NCBI GenBank assembly: GCA_965279735.1
Contig: OZ257260.1
Span: 1,550,001-1,614,000, forward strand
Reading direction: 5' to 3'
DNA from: CAIUGU01 sp965279735
GTDB lineage: Bacteria > Pseudomonadota > Gammaproteobacteria > Steroidobacterales > Steroidobacteraceae
DNA: 64,000 nt
Numbering within the stretch: the first letter of the stretch is position 1; each line of letters starts with the position of its first letter. Shown piece by piece: positions 1-10,100 of the stretch. The position numbers and the translations under genes were made by a program. The notes below the pieces were generated by a model. It made no database searches. It was given only the letters and a program-made list of their open reading frames with translations, and was not told the DNA's origin.

Positions 1-1367
1 ACACCCGGCATGGACGGCACACGTTCGTGCAGCTGGGTCGTGAGTTGATTGGTCAGGAGCGTCCCGAATATCGCGACACCCACCGTCGAGCCGATCTGCC
101 TGCAGAATTGCATCGTGCTGGTCGCCACCCCCGTTTCGCGGGGAGAAACCGAGTTCTGCACAGCCATGTTGAAGAGGCTCTGCGTGGGCCCCAGTCCCAG
201 GCCGACGAGTGCCAGCCGCCAGTCGAGATCCAGGATGGTGGTGTCCGGACCCACTTGCGTCAGAAGGATGACGCCGACCAGCAGGCAGGTGATCCCGCCC
301 ACGATGAAGGGCTTGTACTTGCCCACGCGCGTCACCAGCCGGCCGCTCGTGATCGCACCGAAGATGAGCCCGCCCATCATCGGCAGCATGGCGAAACCAC
401 TGTTGGTCGCGGTGACGCCCTGGACGACCTGCATGTACAACGGCATGAACATGACGATGCCGAAGAACGCCATGCCGATCATGAAACCCGAGGAGCTGCA
501 GGTGGCCATGACCTTGTTGCGGAACAGCGTCATGGGCACGATGGGATTCGCGGTCCGGATCTCCACGATCAGGAAGGCAACGAATGCCACCGCAGCCACA
601 GAAAACAGCGTGATGATCTGGTTCGAGTCCCAAGCGTACTTCGTGCCACCGAAACTCAAGGCCAGCAGCAGCGGGACAAACGTCAGGATCACGAGGGCCG
701 CACCCGGGAAATCGATCTTGCCGGTGGCTCCATGGTGCAGAAGCGGCATCTTCGCGAGCACGACACCGAGCGAGATCAACCCGAGCGGCAGGTTCACGTA
801 GAAGATCCAGCGCCAGCCGGAGATTTCATGACCGAGCAGCGTCACCGTGCCGTGATCCGTGAAGAAACCGCCGATGGCGGGCCCCACGATGCTGGCCAGA
901 CCAAACGCAGCACCGAAAATACCCATCGCCTTCCCCCGCTCGCGCGGCGGGAACAGATCGGCAATAATCACGAACGTGCTCATGAACAGCGCACCGCCGC
1001 CGAGACCCTGCAGCGCGCGGAAGAAGATGAGCTGGGTCATGCCATTGCCCAGCACCGGAAGATCGCCAAACTCCCCGCTCAAGCCGCACAGCACTGACCC
1101 AATGAGGAAGAGAACAATTCCGACGACAAGGATTGGCTTGCGACCGTACAGATCGCTGAGCTTCCCGTAGATCGGCACGGAAACCGTCGAGGTCAGCAGG
1201 TACGCCGTCCCCACCCACGCGTAGTACTCAAGGCCCTGGAGCTGCTCGATGATGCGCGGCATCGCCGTCGACACGATCGTCTGGTCGAGGGCGCTCAGCA
1301 GCAGGACAAGCAGCAACGCCCCAAGGATCGTGCGGCGCTGTTCGGGGGAAACGACGGCTCCACTCAT
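1..1367 (-). CDS. DHA2-family MFS multidrug efflux transporter, C-terminus outside window
   Basis: Read leftward from an ATG at 1367, the frame stays open to the left edge, so about 455 residues are visible and the end is missing. Near the N-terminus are LDQTIVSTAMPRI and the MFS loop motif GKLSDLYGRKP, then RALQGLGGGALF and, late, SPRETGVATSTMQFCRQIG; these are typical of the 14-helix EmrB/QacA proton antiporters that expel drugs across the inner membrane. Hydrophobic segments recur along the whole length. Two tandem palindromes 51-82 bp upstream suggest control by a TetR- or MarR-type repressor, whose gene is not in the window. The family call is firm; the substrate is unknown. Confidence 0.88.
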   Translation of the reverse strand, partial: MSGAVVSPEQRRTILGALLLVLLLSALDQTIVSTAMPRIIEQLQGLEYYAWVGTAYLLTSTVSVPIYGKLSDLYGRKPILVVGIVLFLIGSVLCGLSGEFGDLPVLGNGMTQLIFFRALQGLGGGALFMSTFVIIADLFPPRERGKAMGIFGAAFGLASIVGPAIGGFFTDHGTVTLLGHEISGWRWIFYVNLPLGLISLGVVLAKMPLLHHGATGKIDFPGAALVILTFVPLLLALSFGGTKYAWDSNQIITLFSVAAVAFVAFLIVEIRTANPIVPMTLFRNKVMATCSSSGFMIGMAFFGIVMFMPLYMQVVQGVTATNSGFAMLPMMGGLIFGAITSGRLVTRVGKYKPFIVGGITCLLVGVILLTQVGPDTTILDLDWRLALVGLGLGPTQSLFNMAVQNSVSPRETGVATSTMQFCRQIGSTVGVAIFGTLLTNQLTTQLHERVPSMPG

Positions 1368-1417
1368 GGGTAACCCTTCATGTTTTTCAGTGGTCGGAAG
1401 TCGGCGGGCGGGAGCAT

Positions 1418-1450
1418 ATCAGCTTCCTGAGATTAGATCAGCTTCCTGAT
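1418..1450. promoter_or_regulatory. Tandem palindromic operator upstream of the efflux pump
   Basis: ATCAGCTTCCTGA occurs twice, at 1418-1430 and 1437-1449, spaced 19 bp. Each copy is a dyad ATCAG-N4-CTGAT (the left copy ends in G instead of T). Two identical dyads just upstream of a drug-efflux gene is the usual arrangement of a TetR/MarR operator. The binding protein is inferred, not seen. Confidence 0.55.
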
Positions 1451-1485
1451 AACGGCTCCGGGATCGCTGTGTGGCTTTGGGTCAG

Positions 1486-1568
1486 AAGAGATTTTTGAAA
1501 CCGTGTGAGGCAGGATGCCGAACCCGGAGGCTACAGGGATGTACTTGCGCCGTTTTCAAAAATCTCTT
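1486..1568. repeat. Nested palindrome with GGA-loop hairpins (possible CsrA/RsmA-type sites)
   Basis: A perfect 15-bp inverted repeat (1486-1500 and 1554-1568) encloses 53 bp. Inside it are two small hairpins whose loops expose GGA: GGCA-GGA-TGCC at 1509-1519 and TACA-GGGA-TGTA at 1532-1543. The second contains ACAGGGATGT, which matches the core of the CsrA consensus (RUACARGGAUGU). It lies 50 bp upstream of gdhA on the plus strand. It could be a REP-like repeat or a leader-RNA regulatory structure. Confidence 0.5.
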
Positions 1569-1617
1569 GTGGCACGAAGCCACGCCGTCCGAATTCTCCC
1601 ATTCCTGAGCCAAAACC

Positions 1618-2904
1618 ATGTCGCATGCTGCCAATTCGACGCTGAGTTACCTCTCCCCGACGCCGATCAGCCCTTGGGGAACGTACTTGGCACAGGTCGA
1701 CCGGGTCATTCCTTATCTGGGTCCGCTTTCCCGCTGGGTCGGGACCCTTACCCGGCCGAAACGGGCGCTCATTGTCGACGTACCGATTGAACTCGACAAC
1801 GGGACGATCGCCCACTACGAGGGCTATCGGGTCCAACACAGCCTGTCGCGGGGTCCGGGCAAGGGTGGCATCCGCTATCACCCGGATGTGACGCTGGAAG
1901 AAGTCATGGCGCTGGCCGCCTGGATGACCGTCAAGAACGCTGCGGTCAACCTGCCTTTTGGCGGCGCGAAGGGTGGCATCCGGGTCGACCCGAAAGGCCT
2001 GTCGCGGAAAGAGCTCGAGCATCTGACCCGTCGCTATACGAGCGAGATCGGCGTGATCATCGGACCGCAACGCGATATCCCGGCGCCCGATGTGAATACG
2101 GATGCCCAGATCATGGCGTGGATGATGGATACCTATTCCGCCAATGTCGGGGCTACGACCACCGGTGTTGTCACCGGGAAGCCCGTCATGCTGGGTGGCT
2201 CACTGGGCCGGGTCAAAGCCACCGGTCGCGGGGTGTACTTCATCGGTCGCGAAGTCGCGCGACGCTTGCGTCTCGATATCAACGGAGCCCGCGTCGCAAT
2301 CCAGGGATTCGGCAACGTGGGCTCGGTGGCCGCAGAACTTTTCGTCCAGCATGGTGCGAAGGTCGTCGCCGTCCAGGACCACACGGCAACGCTCTACAAT
2401 CCCGCCGGTCTCGACATCGCGCGCTTGCAGGCGGAAGCGAAAAACAACGGCGGGATCGTCGGCTATACGGGTGCCGAGCAACTACAGGGCGAACTGTTCT
2501 GGGATGTGGAAAGCGAATTCCTGATTCCCGCGGCTCTTGAAGGCCAGCTCAACCGCGCTCGAGCGGAAAGGGTCAAGACACGCGTCGTCCTCGAAGGTGC
2601 CAATGGCCCCACCACTCCAGATGCAGACCTGGTGCTGGGCGATCGCGGCATCGTCGTCGTGCCCGATGTGATCGCGAATGCCGGTGGCGTGACCGTCTCC
2701 TACTTCGAATGGGTCCAGGACTTCAGTTCATTCTTCTGGAACGAAGACGAAATCAACCAGCGCCTCGACCAGATCCTGACCGGAGCCTTCACCCACATCT
2801 GGGACACCCACGAACTCCACAAGGTCAGCCTGCGCACCGCAGCCTTCATCGTCGCATGTACCCGGGTTCTGCAGGCAAGAGCGGAGAGAGGGCTTTACCC
2901 TTGA
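1618..2904 (+). CDS. gdhA: Glu/Leu/Phe/Val dehydrogenase family, probable glutamate dehydrogenase
   Basis: A 428-residue cytoplasmic enzyme that interconverts glutamate and 2-oxoglutarate plus ammonia using NAD(P). The N-terminal dimerisation domain carries GKGGIRYHPDVTLEEV and the active-site lysine motif LPFGGAKGGI (about residues 113-122), followed by DVNTDAQIMAWMMDTYS. The Rossmann domain has VAIQGFGNVGSVAAELF near residue 225. Length fits the hexameric class of about 420 residues. The start is an ATG. The 3' end overlaps the convergent iron-permease-family gene by 10 bp. An amino-acid-specific dehydrogenase of the same family is possible, but the context gives no sign of it. Confidence 0.9.
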   Translation: MSHAANSTLSYLSPTPISPWGTYLAQVDRVIPYLGPLSRWVGTLTRPKRALIVDVPIELDNGTIAHYEGYRVQHSLSRGPGKGGIRYHPDVTLEEVMALAAWMTVKNAAVNLPFGGAKGGIRVDPKGLSRKELEHLTRRYTSEIGVIIGPQRDIPAPDVNTDAQIMAWMMDTYSANVGATTTGVVTGKPVMLGGSLGRVKATGRGVYFIGREVARRLRLDINGARVAIQGFGNVGSVAAELFVQHGAKVVAVQDHTATLYNPAGLDIARLQAEAKNNGGIVGYTGAEQLQGELFWDVESEFLIPAALEGQLNRARAERVKTRVVLEGANGPTTPDADLVLGDRGIVVVPDVIANAGGVTVSYFEWVQDFSSFFWNEDEINQRLDQILTGAFTHIWDTHELHKVSLRTAAFIVACTRVLQARAERGLYP

Positions 2905-3335
2905 TCTCTCCCTGCCTCCAGATCATCGCAAGCCGTATCGGTGTTGCCTGCCGCGAGCCGTTCGCGTGAGTTCTCGGCAAGCTTCTCGTATGTCGCCCTG
3001 ATGCGGTCGAGTTCGTCGTCTTCAAGTTCCTCGAGATCGAGCAATGCGTTATGCGCGCCGGCCATCGCGCGGATGAGTTCATCGAGCTTGATCTGGACCG
3101 CTTCCGAATCGCGGTTCTGCGTTGCCTGGATGAGGAAGACCATCAGGAACGTCACGATGGTGGTGCCCGTGTTGATGATCAGTTGCCACGTATCGCTGAA
3201 CCCGAAGATGGGTCCCGTGATGCCCCAGACGATGATCACGCCTGCAGCCAGCATGAACGTCTGTGGCTTACCGGTATAACGGGCCGTCGCCTTGGCAAAC
3301 CTTGTAAAAAAGGAACGGGACTTGGTCGGCCGCAT
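2895..3335 (-). CDS. Low-affinity iron permease family small membrane protein
   Basis: A 146-residue protein with a basic N-terminus, two hydrophobic segments (about residues 25-45 and 52-72, containing GPIFGFSDTWQLIINTGTTI) and the motif MVFLIQATQNRDSEAVQIKLDEL, which is diagnostic of the Fet4-like low-affinity iron permease family. The charged C-terminal third looks cytoplasmic and helical. The start ATG at 3335 has GGAG seven bases upstream. Bacterial members are usually this short and their transport activity is not well established, so iron transport is a family-based inference. It converges on gdhA. Confidence 0.75.
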   Translation of the reverse strand: MRPTKSRSFFTRFAKATARYTGKPQTFMLAAGVIIVWGITGPIFGFSDTWQLIINTGTTIVTFLMVFLIQATQNRDSEAVQIKLDELIRAMAGAHNALLDLEELEDDELDRIRATYEKLAENSRERLAAGNTDTACDDLEAGRDQG

Positions 3336-3614
3336 GGTTCACTCCGGACGGTGCCAGTGGGGGTTAGGAGATTGTTCGCGTTTGAGCGGAGAAAGAAGAA
3401 GATTATCGGGTGATTGAAAGACCCGGATCTGTAGCCTGGCGAATGCTACGCGAATGGTTGAGCGGATCCGGAGAAAAACCGGTCCTCCCTTTTTCCGGGG
3501 CAATGATGCTGCGAAAGTCACGACTAACGTGAGCGTGTGGCATTCTTGTGGCGATGACTCCGATTCGCACGGTAGCCGGCGGCTAAGCCGGCAAATATTC
3601 AGGGGACCAACGAT

Positions 3615-5258
3615 ATGACCGACGATCACAGATCCGGTGAACAGGACGAAGCATCGCCGAAAGCTGCGCTGCCACAGGGCGATACGCCGCCCCTGCTCGA
3701 CCGTCGCGGCTTTTTCCGCGGCGTCGCGGCTGTCACCGTGGGCAGCTTGGCGGCGCCAATGGGGTTCGCGCAAAGCAGCAACTCCAGTGCCGCCATTTCA
3801 ACTGCCCCGCTTGACGCCAACACCGCCCTCGATGCCCACGCGAGCCGCGTCCTGCGCTGGACCGGCCGCGATATTCCCGTCTGGCTCAGGTCCGAAGGTG
3901 CGGTCGACCACGATGTCGTGATCGTGGGCGGTGGCCAATCAGGACTCGCGATCGGCTATGCGCTGCGGCGCAAAGGCGTCGGCGTCGACATCATCGATCG
4001 TGCGGCGCCGGGTCAGGCCGGTATCTGGCGAAACATCGCGCGCATGAACCAGCTCCGCACACCCAAGACGCTGTCGCCAGGACCCGAAGGCGGCAACGTC
4101 GCGCTGGGCTTTCGTGCGTGGTTCGAGACGCTGAATGGCCCGGAGGCGTTCGACAAGCTGGACCGCATCCCGCGTCTCGCGTGGGCGGACTATCTCACGT
4201 GGTTCCAGCAGACCACCGGAACGAAAGTCCGCTATCGCACGAAGCTGCTCGATATCGAACCCGCGGGCGACATGCTGCGTCTCCATCTCGAAGCGGACGG
4301 CCAGAACCGTGTAGAAACCGCGCGAAAGGTCGTGTTTGCCAATGGCTACGCGGGCGGCGGCGGTCCAAGCCTGCCGGATTTCGTCCGCGCACTGCCAACC
4401 GGCGTGTGGACTCATACGACGGGCCCGATCGCACCCGAGAAGGTCGCGGGCAAGGTCGTCGCCGTGATCGGCGCGGGTTCCAACGCTTTCGACGCCGCTG
4501 CTGTCGCGCTCGAGGCGGGTGCGGCCGAGGTGCACATCTTCAATCGCCGTGCATACGTCGACTATCAGGGCCAGCTGCCGGGGGCGGCGCCGCTCGCGTC
4601 CGCGCCGCCGGTCGATCGTGGCTACTCGAACGGGCTCGAAATGGGCTACGAACTGCCCGACATCGTGCGCTGGCGCAACTTCCTGCTGGGCGAGCGCCGC
4701 GTCGCGTCCGTGCCGCTCGATTCGTTGCAGCGCGCGGTCGCGTTCAAGAACCTGCATATCCATTTGGGCACGTCGCTCGCCGACGTTGCAGTCGCCGGCA
4801 ACGGCAAGATCGTCGCGAAAGCCGGCAGCAAATCGATGCGTTTCGACCACCTGATCGCGGCGACGGGATATCGCATCGATATCTCCGAGGTGCCCGAACT
4901 GGCGCGAATCCACGAGAGCATCGCGCTGTGGCGTGATCGCTTCGAGCCGGCGAAGGGCGAGGAAAACACTGGGGGCGCGCTGCATCCGTATCTTGGTCCG
5001 GGCTTCGAGTTCCTCCCACGTGCTGGCACGGCAGCGGAGTTTGTGCGCAACATCCACTGCTTCAACCTCGCGGCGGCGCTCTCGTTCGGTATCCCGGTCG
5101 GCGACATCCCGAGCATGATCCTGCATCCGCGGCTCGTGACGGCAATTGCGCGTGACCTGACGAAGGCCGACGTGGACATCGCAGTGAACGAGCGCTTCAT
5201 CAACGCGCCCCTCGTGCCACCCGATCCTGCGCCGTATCGGCAGGCGGTCGTGGGCTAG
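3615..5258 (+). CDS. Tat-exported FAD-dependent monooxygenase-like oxidoreductase
   Basis: A 547-residue protein. It begins with a twin-arginine signal (DRRGFFRGVAAVTVGSLAA, about residues 28-46), so it is probably folded with its cofactor before export to the periplasm. The FAD site GGGQSGLAIGYALRRKG lies near residue 104 and a second dinucleotide site VAVIGAGSNAFDAAA near residue 285, the two-nucleotide layout of flavin-containing and Baeyer-Villiger-like monooxygenases. QAGIWRNIARMNQLRTPK replaces the usual GGTW region. The ATG at 3615 follows AGGGGA. The substrate is unknown and the neighbours do not help. Convergent with atzF, 35 bp apart. Confidence 0.8.
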   Translation: MTDDHRSGEQDEASPKAALPQGDTPPLLDRRGFFRGVAAVTVGSLAAPMGFAQSSNSSAAISTAPLDANTALDAHASRVLRWTGRDIPVWLRSEGAVDHDVVIVGGGQSGLAIGYALRRKGVGVDIIDRAAPGQAGIWRNIARMNQLRTPKTLSPGPEGGNVALGFRAWFETLNGPEAFDKLDRIPRLAWADYLTWFQQTTGTKVRYRTKLLDIEPAGDMLRLHLEADGQNRVETARKVVFANGYAGGGGPSLPDFVRALPTGVWTHTTGPIAPEKVAGKVVAVIGAGSNAFDAAAVALEAGAAEVHIFNRRAYVDYQGQLPGAAPLASAPPVDRGYSNGLEMGYELPDIVRWRNFLLGERRVASVPLDSLQRAVAFKNLHIHLGTSLADVAVAGNGKIVAKAGSKSMRFDHLIAATGYRIDISEVPELARIHESIALWRDRFEPAKGEENTGGALHPYLGPGFEFLPRAGTAAEFVRNIHCFNLAAALSFGIPVGDIPSMILHPRLVTAIARDLTKADVDIAVNERFINAPLVPPDPAPYRQAVVG

Positions 5259-5293
5259 CGACCCGACAACCGCGATAAATGCCTCGTCTGCCG

Positions 5294-7132
5294 TCACGCT
5301 CTTCGGGCGAGGTAGTTCCGCCAACTGCCAAGCGCGGTGATATCGGCGGCTTCACCTACTCCGATGGATTCGCAGGTGAAGCCGCACACACTTTCCCCAT
5401 CCCGCAGAATCACTTTTCCAATCCCGAGCGGCGCAGGAATGCCAGCGACGAAGCTGCCGAAGTGCTCGCTCGGTACCGACCAAACCTCGACTTCGATAGC
5501 GGCGCCGTCCGTAGCAACTCGCACCAATCCCGGACGATACGGTGGCCCGCCGGGCAAAGCATACAAACGGTAGGACGGCGCTGTTGAGGTCCGCTTAAGA
5601 AACTGTGCTCCCCGATCGACAAGCTGGTGATTGAGCGGCAGGCCAGTCATGTGCGCGCCGCAGACCGCGACCGAAATCAGGTCCTGCGGAGGCGCCGCAA
5701 CTTTCTCCGCCGCGCTTGAACGCTTCTGCATGCGTGCGCCCAGCGGCAGATCCACGACCTCATGCAGCCGCGATGCCAGGGCCAGCAGCTGTCGGTCCGT
5801 AAATGCCTGTCCTACCAGCGTCACCCCGAAAGGCAAACCATCTGCCCGGAATCCGGTGGGAACCGCGACGGCGGACAGGTCCAGCAGGTTCAGGAAATTC
5901 GTGTAGTGACCGAGATTCGAATTGAGGCGAATCGGATCCGCCAGGACTTCCTCGATCCTGTAGATGGTTCCCGCAGTGGGTGTAACGAGAATATCGACCT
6001 GCTGCCACGCCGCTTCGCTGGCACGCTGCAATTCCCGCAGCTTGTACTGCGAACGAAACACATCGACGGCCGAAGGTCGGTGACCGCCACTGATGATCTG
6101 CCGCGTGACGGGATGCACTGCCTCCGGTTTGTCGCGCAGAAACTCCTCAATCACTGCGTACCGCTCGGCGACCCAGGGACCTTCATAGAGAAGACGTGCG
6201 GTATCGAGGAACGGGGCGAAATCGATCGAGACCTTCTCCCCGCCCAGCGCTTCGAGGCTTGCCACCGCAGCGTAGAAGAGCCGTTCGTATTCACTGTCAC
6301 CGAAGAATTCGAGCTGCGTGGCGAGAGGCACACCGAACTTGAAATTGGGGACATTCCTCATTTCCGGAGGCGACGAGGGAAATGAGGAATGTCCCCAATT
6401 TCCGGTCTTGCGATCCCGCCTCGAATACGGATCGTCCGCATCGAATCCCTTCGCGACCGCAAGCACTGCAGCGGCATCGGCAGCCGTCAGCGCAAAAATC
6501 GAAACGGTATCGAGCGAGCGGCAAGCCGGCACAACGCCCGTTGTGCTGAGCAGCCCGCAGGTGGGTTTCACGCCGATGAGATTGTTGAAGGCAGCTGGCA
6601 CTCTTCCCGATCCCGCGGTGTCGGTGCCGAGCGAGAAGCTGACAAGCCCCATTGCGACAGTTATCGCCGAACCTGCACTCGATCCACCAGAGATGTACTC
6701 GGGATCAAAGCTGTTGCGACCCGCGCCATACGGCGACCGCGTCCCCACGAGGCCCGTCGCGAACTGGTCGAGATTCGTCTTGCCGACGGGGATTGCGCCC
6801 GCGTCGATGAGACGCTGGACGACCGTAGCGGAATCAGCCGGCGTATAGGCGTACTCAGGGCACGCCGCTGTCGTCGGAACGCCGCCCAGATCGATGTTGT
6901 CCTTGATCGCGAACGGAATTCCGTACAACGCAAGCGTATCGGGCGACCGTCCCTTGAGCGCATCGACGTACTTCATGACTTCATCCCGTGAAAGGCGATG
7001 AATCCACGCGTGATGCTCGGGAGCAGACCCGATGCGCTCGAGGACACCGTCAAGAATTTCGCCGGGAGTGAATTCGCCAGCCCGGTAGCCGGCAAGCAGG
7101 TGCGCAATCGTCAGGGAGGCAGCAGCATTCAT
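5294..7132 (-). CDS. atzF: Allophanate hydrolase
   Basis: A 612-residue cytoplasmic enzyme that hydrolyses allophanate to ammonia and CO2, the last step of guanidine or urea-carboxylase nitrogen release. The amidase-signature domain has the catalytic lysine in IPFAIKDNID (about residue 74) and the Ser-cisSer region GGSSAGSAITVAMG followed by GTDTAGSGRVPA. The C-terminal AtzF domain (about 490-612, VAVCGAHMTGLPLNHQLVDR) is present, so the protein is full length. An odd insert of about 20 residues at 244-264 is encoded by a palindromic repeat, in a linker before the FGVPL segment. It lies 29 bp downstream of the carboxylase and shares its operon. Confidence 0.95.
   Translation of the reverse strand: MNAAASLTIAHLLAGYRAGEFTPGEILDGVLERIGSAPEHHAWIHRLSRDEVMKYVDALKGRSPDTLALYGIPFAIKDNIDLGGVPTTAACPEYAYTPADSATVVQRLIDAGAIPVGKTNLDQFATGLVGTRSPYGAGRNSFDPEYISGGSSAGSAITVAMGLVSFSLGTDTAGSGRVPAAFNNLIGVKPTCGLLSTTGVVPACRSLDTVSIFALTAADAAAVLAVAKGFDADDPYSRRDRKTGNWGHSSFPSSPPEMRNVPNFKFGVPLATQLEFFGDSEYERLFYAAVASLEALGGEKVSIDFAPFLDTARLLYEGPWVAERYAVIEEFLRDKPEAVHPVTRQIISGGHRPSAVDVFRSQYKLRELQRASEAAWQQVDILVTPTAGTIYRIEEVLADPIRLNSNLGHYTNFLNLLDLSAVAVPTGFRADGLPFGVTLVGQAFTDRQLLALASRLHEVVDLPLGARMQKRSSAAEKVAAPPQDLISVAVCGAHMTGLPLNHQLVDRGAQFLKRTSTAPSYRLYALPGGPPYRPGLVRVATDGAAIEVEVWSVPSEHFGSFVAGIPAPLGIGKVILRDGESVCGFTCESIGVGEAADITALGSWRNYLARRA
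6341..6402. repeat. Palindromic element (family A, copy 1) in frame inside atzF
   Basis: A perfect 25-bp inverted repeat (6341-6365 and 6378-6402) with a 12-nt loop; core GGGGACATTCCTCATTTCC. On the atzF strand it reads NWGHSSFP...EMRNVPN without a stop. A second copy of the same 62-bp size lies in the adjacent carboxylase gene. It resembles the REP-type palindromes associated with RAYT transposases, but no such transposase is in the window. Confidence 0.9.
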
Positions 7133-7161
7133 GAGAGGCTTCCGGGTATTAAATTCAGCGG

Positions 7162-10100
7162 CTACTCTGCAATGCGAAGAACGAGCAACGTCTCGCCTGC
7201 CGTCACGGGCCGTCCCTGTGCGCAGCGGACTTCCACGATCTCGCCGCCTTCATCGGCCAGGATCGGGATTTCCATTTTCATGGCCTCGACAACGAGCAGC
7301 TCCTGGTCGGCGGCAATCCGCTGACCGGCGGCGACACCGACCTGCCATACGCTGCCGGAGACCGGCGACGATATCGCCACACAGCCGACAGGAACTTCAG
7401 CGACTTTGCTGCTTTCAGCCTGCCCCGTATCTGTCTGGTTTGCCTCTTCCTCTATCCCCGCCTTGACCCATCTTTCGCGCTCCGCCTCGAAGGCTGCCTG
7501 CTGCCCGGTCTTGAAGGTCTGTATCGAAGCCGCATTGCGCTCGAGGAAGCTTCGATACTCACGGAGGCTCAAACGGGTGGTCTCGGTCTTGAGCCGCAAG
7601 CGTCCGTGGATGAAATCCTCCCGCATCGACAGCAGCTCATCCGCCGTGACCGGATGGAATCGAAGTTGATCAAAGAACCGGAGCAGCCATTGCTTGCCCG
7701 CGACAAAGTCATCCGTCTGGCGATAGCGGTTCCACATCTGCACCGTGCGCCCCACGAACTGATAGCCGCCCGGCCCTTCCATGCCGTAGACGCAGAGATA
7801 CGCGCCGCCTATGCCGACCGCATTCTCGGGAGTCCACGTGCGTGCGGGGTTGTACTTGGTTGTGACGAGTCGATGCCGGGGATCGAGCGGCGTCGCAACA
7901 GGTGCGCCGAGATACACATCCCCCAACCCCATGACGAGATAGCTCGCGCCGAACACGATGCGTTTGACGTCTTCGATCGACGCGAGGCCGTTGATGCGGC
8001 GGATGAACTCGATATTGCTAGGGCACCAGGGCGCATCCTTGCGCACCGACTGCGTGTACTTGTCGATGGCAAGTTGCGTCGCGGGATCGTCCCACGACAG
8101 CGGCAGATGCACGATCCGGCTTTCGACGACCATGTCATCCACGGCGGGTAGCCGGGACTCCGCGCTGTGCAGGATTGCCAGCAACTCGCTTTGCGACAGG
8201 ACACGGCTGTCGTAGTGCACCTGCAATGAGCGAATACCTGGCGTGAGCTCCAGAACTCCTGTAATTCGCTGCGTCTGCAGCCATTCCATCAACGCATGAA
8301 CACGAAAGCGCAGTTCCAGGTCGAGCACCGCCTGGCCATATTCAACGAGCAGGTATTTGTCCCCGGCCTGGCGATAGCAGACGGAAGGAAGAGCCGTAGC
8401 TCGCGGGCTTTGGAGTGCGGGCGATGCGAGAATCGGAGTTTCATTCTTCGCGTTGACTTCATTGCGTGTCGCGAGCCCGATCTCTTGGAAGTCCAGCTTG
8501 CGAATCGCCGTGTCCAGCGCGCGTTCGGCAGCGACTGCAGCGGCGACGTTGGTACGACAGAACCGGACCCTATCACCCGGCTTCAACTGCCCCAGTTTCC
8601 ACAGTTCCGCCGCAACGATGGTCGCCGGACAAACGAACCCGCCGAGACTGGGTCCATCGGGCCCGAGGATGACAGGCATGTCTCCCGTGAAATCGATCGA
8701 GCCGATGGCATATGCGTTGTCGTGGATGTTCGACGGATGCAGGCCGGCTTCCCCACCATCGCGGCGTGCCCATTCCGGCTTGGGCCCGATCAGTCGTACA
8801 CCGGTGCGACTCGAGTTGTAGTGCACTTCCCAATCGGTGGCGAAGAACATCTCGATATCGCCGGGGGTGAAGAAGTCCGGTGCGCCATGAGGACCGTACA
8901 GCACGCCGATTTCCCAGCGCGTTGCCTGGGAATTGGGGACATTCCTCATTTCCTCCGCAGCTTCTGGGAATGAGGAATGTCCCCAATTCCATGGTGCGGA
9001 GTGCGTCGGTGCAGGCCCGGGCGTCGCTGCAAACAGATGCAGGACATCACCGGTCCGCAATGCCCGGCCGCCATGACCACCGAACTGACCGAGCGTGAAC
9101 GTCGCACGGCTGTTCATGTAGAGCGGTGTATCGAATCCACCCTTGACCGCGAGATAAGTCCGCTGTCCTGCGCCCTGGATGCCGCGCATCTTGAGCACGC
9201 TGCCGGACTTCACGGCGACAGCATGGTTGTAAGGTACGGGATGGCCATCGAGCTCGGCGCGCATCCGCGCACCCGTCAGCGCGATCCACGTATCGGCATT
9301 GAACTTGAGTGACGGGCCGGTCACCGTGATCTCAAGACCCGCGGCATTCTCGGGATTGTCGAGCACGCGATTGGCCAGCCGGAATGACAAAGTGTCCATG
9401 GGCCCGGAAGGCGGCACGCCGATATCCCAGAAGCCGACGCGTCCCGGACAATCCTGGATCGTCGAATGCGTCCCGGACTGCAGGACATCGATCGTCAAGG
9501 GCTGGTAGGCGAAGGTACTCAGATACCGCGTGGTCTGCCGCCCTTCACGGAATACCCCGTCGTCGAGCACCTGGCCGAGGTAAGCCTGGTTGGTCTCGAT
9601 GCCATCGACGCGAAGGCTTGCCAATGCGATCCGCAACGTTTCAATCGCCTCGTGGCGCGTTTCACCCTGACTGATGAGCTTGGCAAGCATCGGGTCGTAG
9701 AACGCCGATACTTCAGTTCCCGTCTCTACCCAGCTATCGACGCGGATGTCGCGTGGCCAGCTCACCTGGGTCAGCAGCCCGCTCGCCGGCTGGAAGTTCT
9801 TGTTGGGATCTTCGGCATAGAGACGCACCTGCACCGAATGGCCCTTTTGCTCCAGCTTGAAATTCCCGAGCGCCGGCGGCTCTGCGGCAGCGACGCGAAT
9901 CATCCACTCCACCAGATCGATGCCCGTCACCTGCTCCGTCACACCATGCTCGACCTGCAGCCGGGTGTTCACTTCCAGGAAGTAGAACTCGCGGGTCTTG
10001 ACGTCGTAGACGAACTCCACGGTCCCTGCGGATTGATACGCCACGGCCTTGCCAAGGCGCACTGCCGCGATGTGCAACGCGTCCCTCGTCGCGGGATCGA

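Noticed and set aside
1..1097. Plus-strand frames at the left edge (27-1097 and 49-801)
   Set aside because: They are antisense to the efflux transporter, whose frame is uninterrupted and full of MFS motifs.
3939..5324. A 461-codon minus-strand open frame across the flavin monooxygenase gene
   Set aside because: Antisense shadow of a gene with clear FAD and NADPH motifs.
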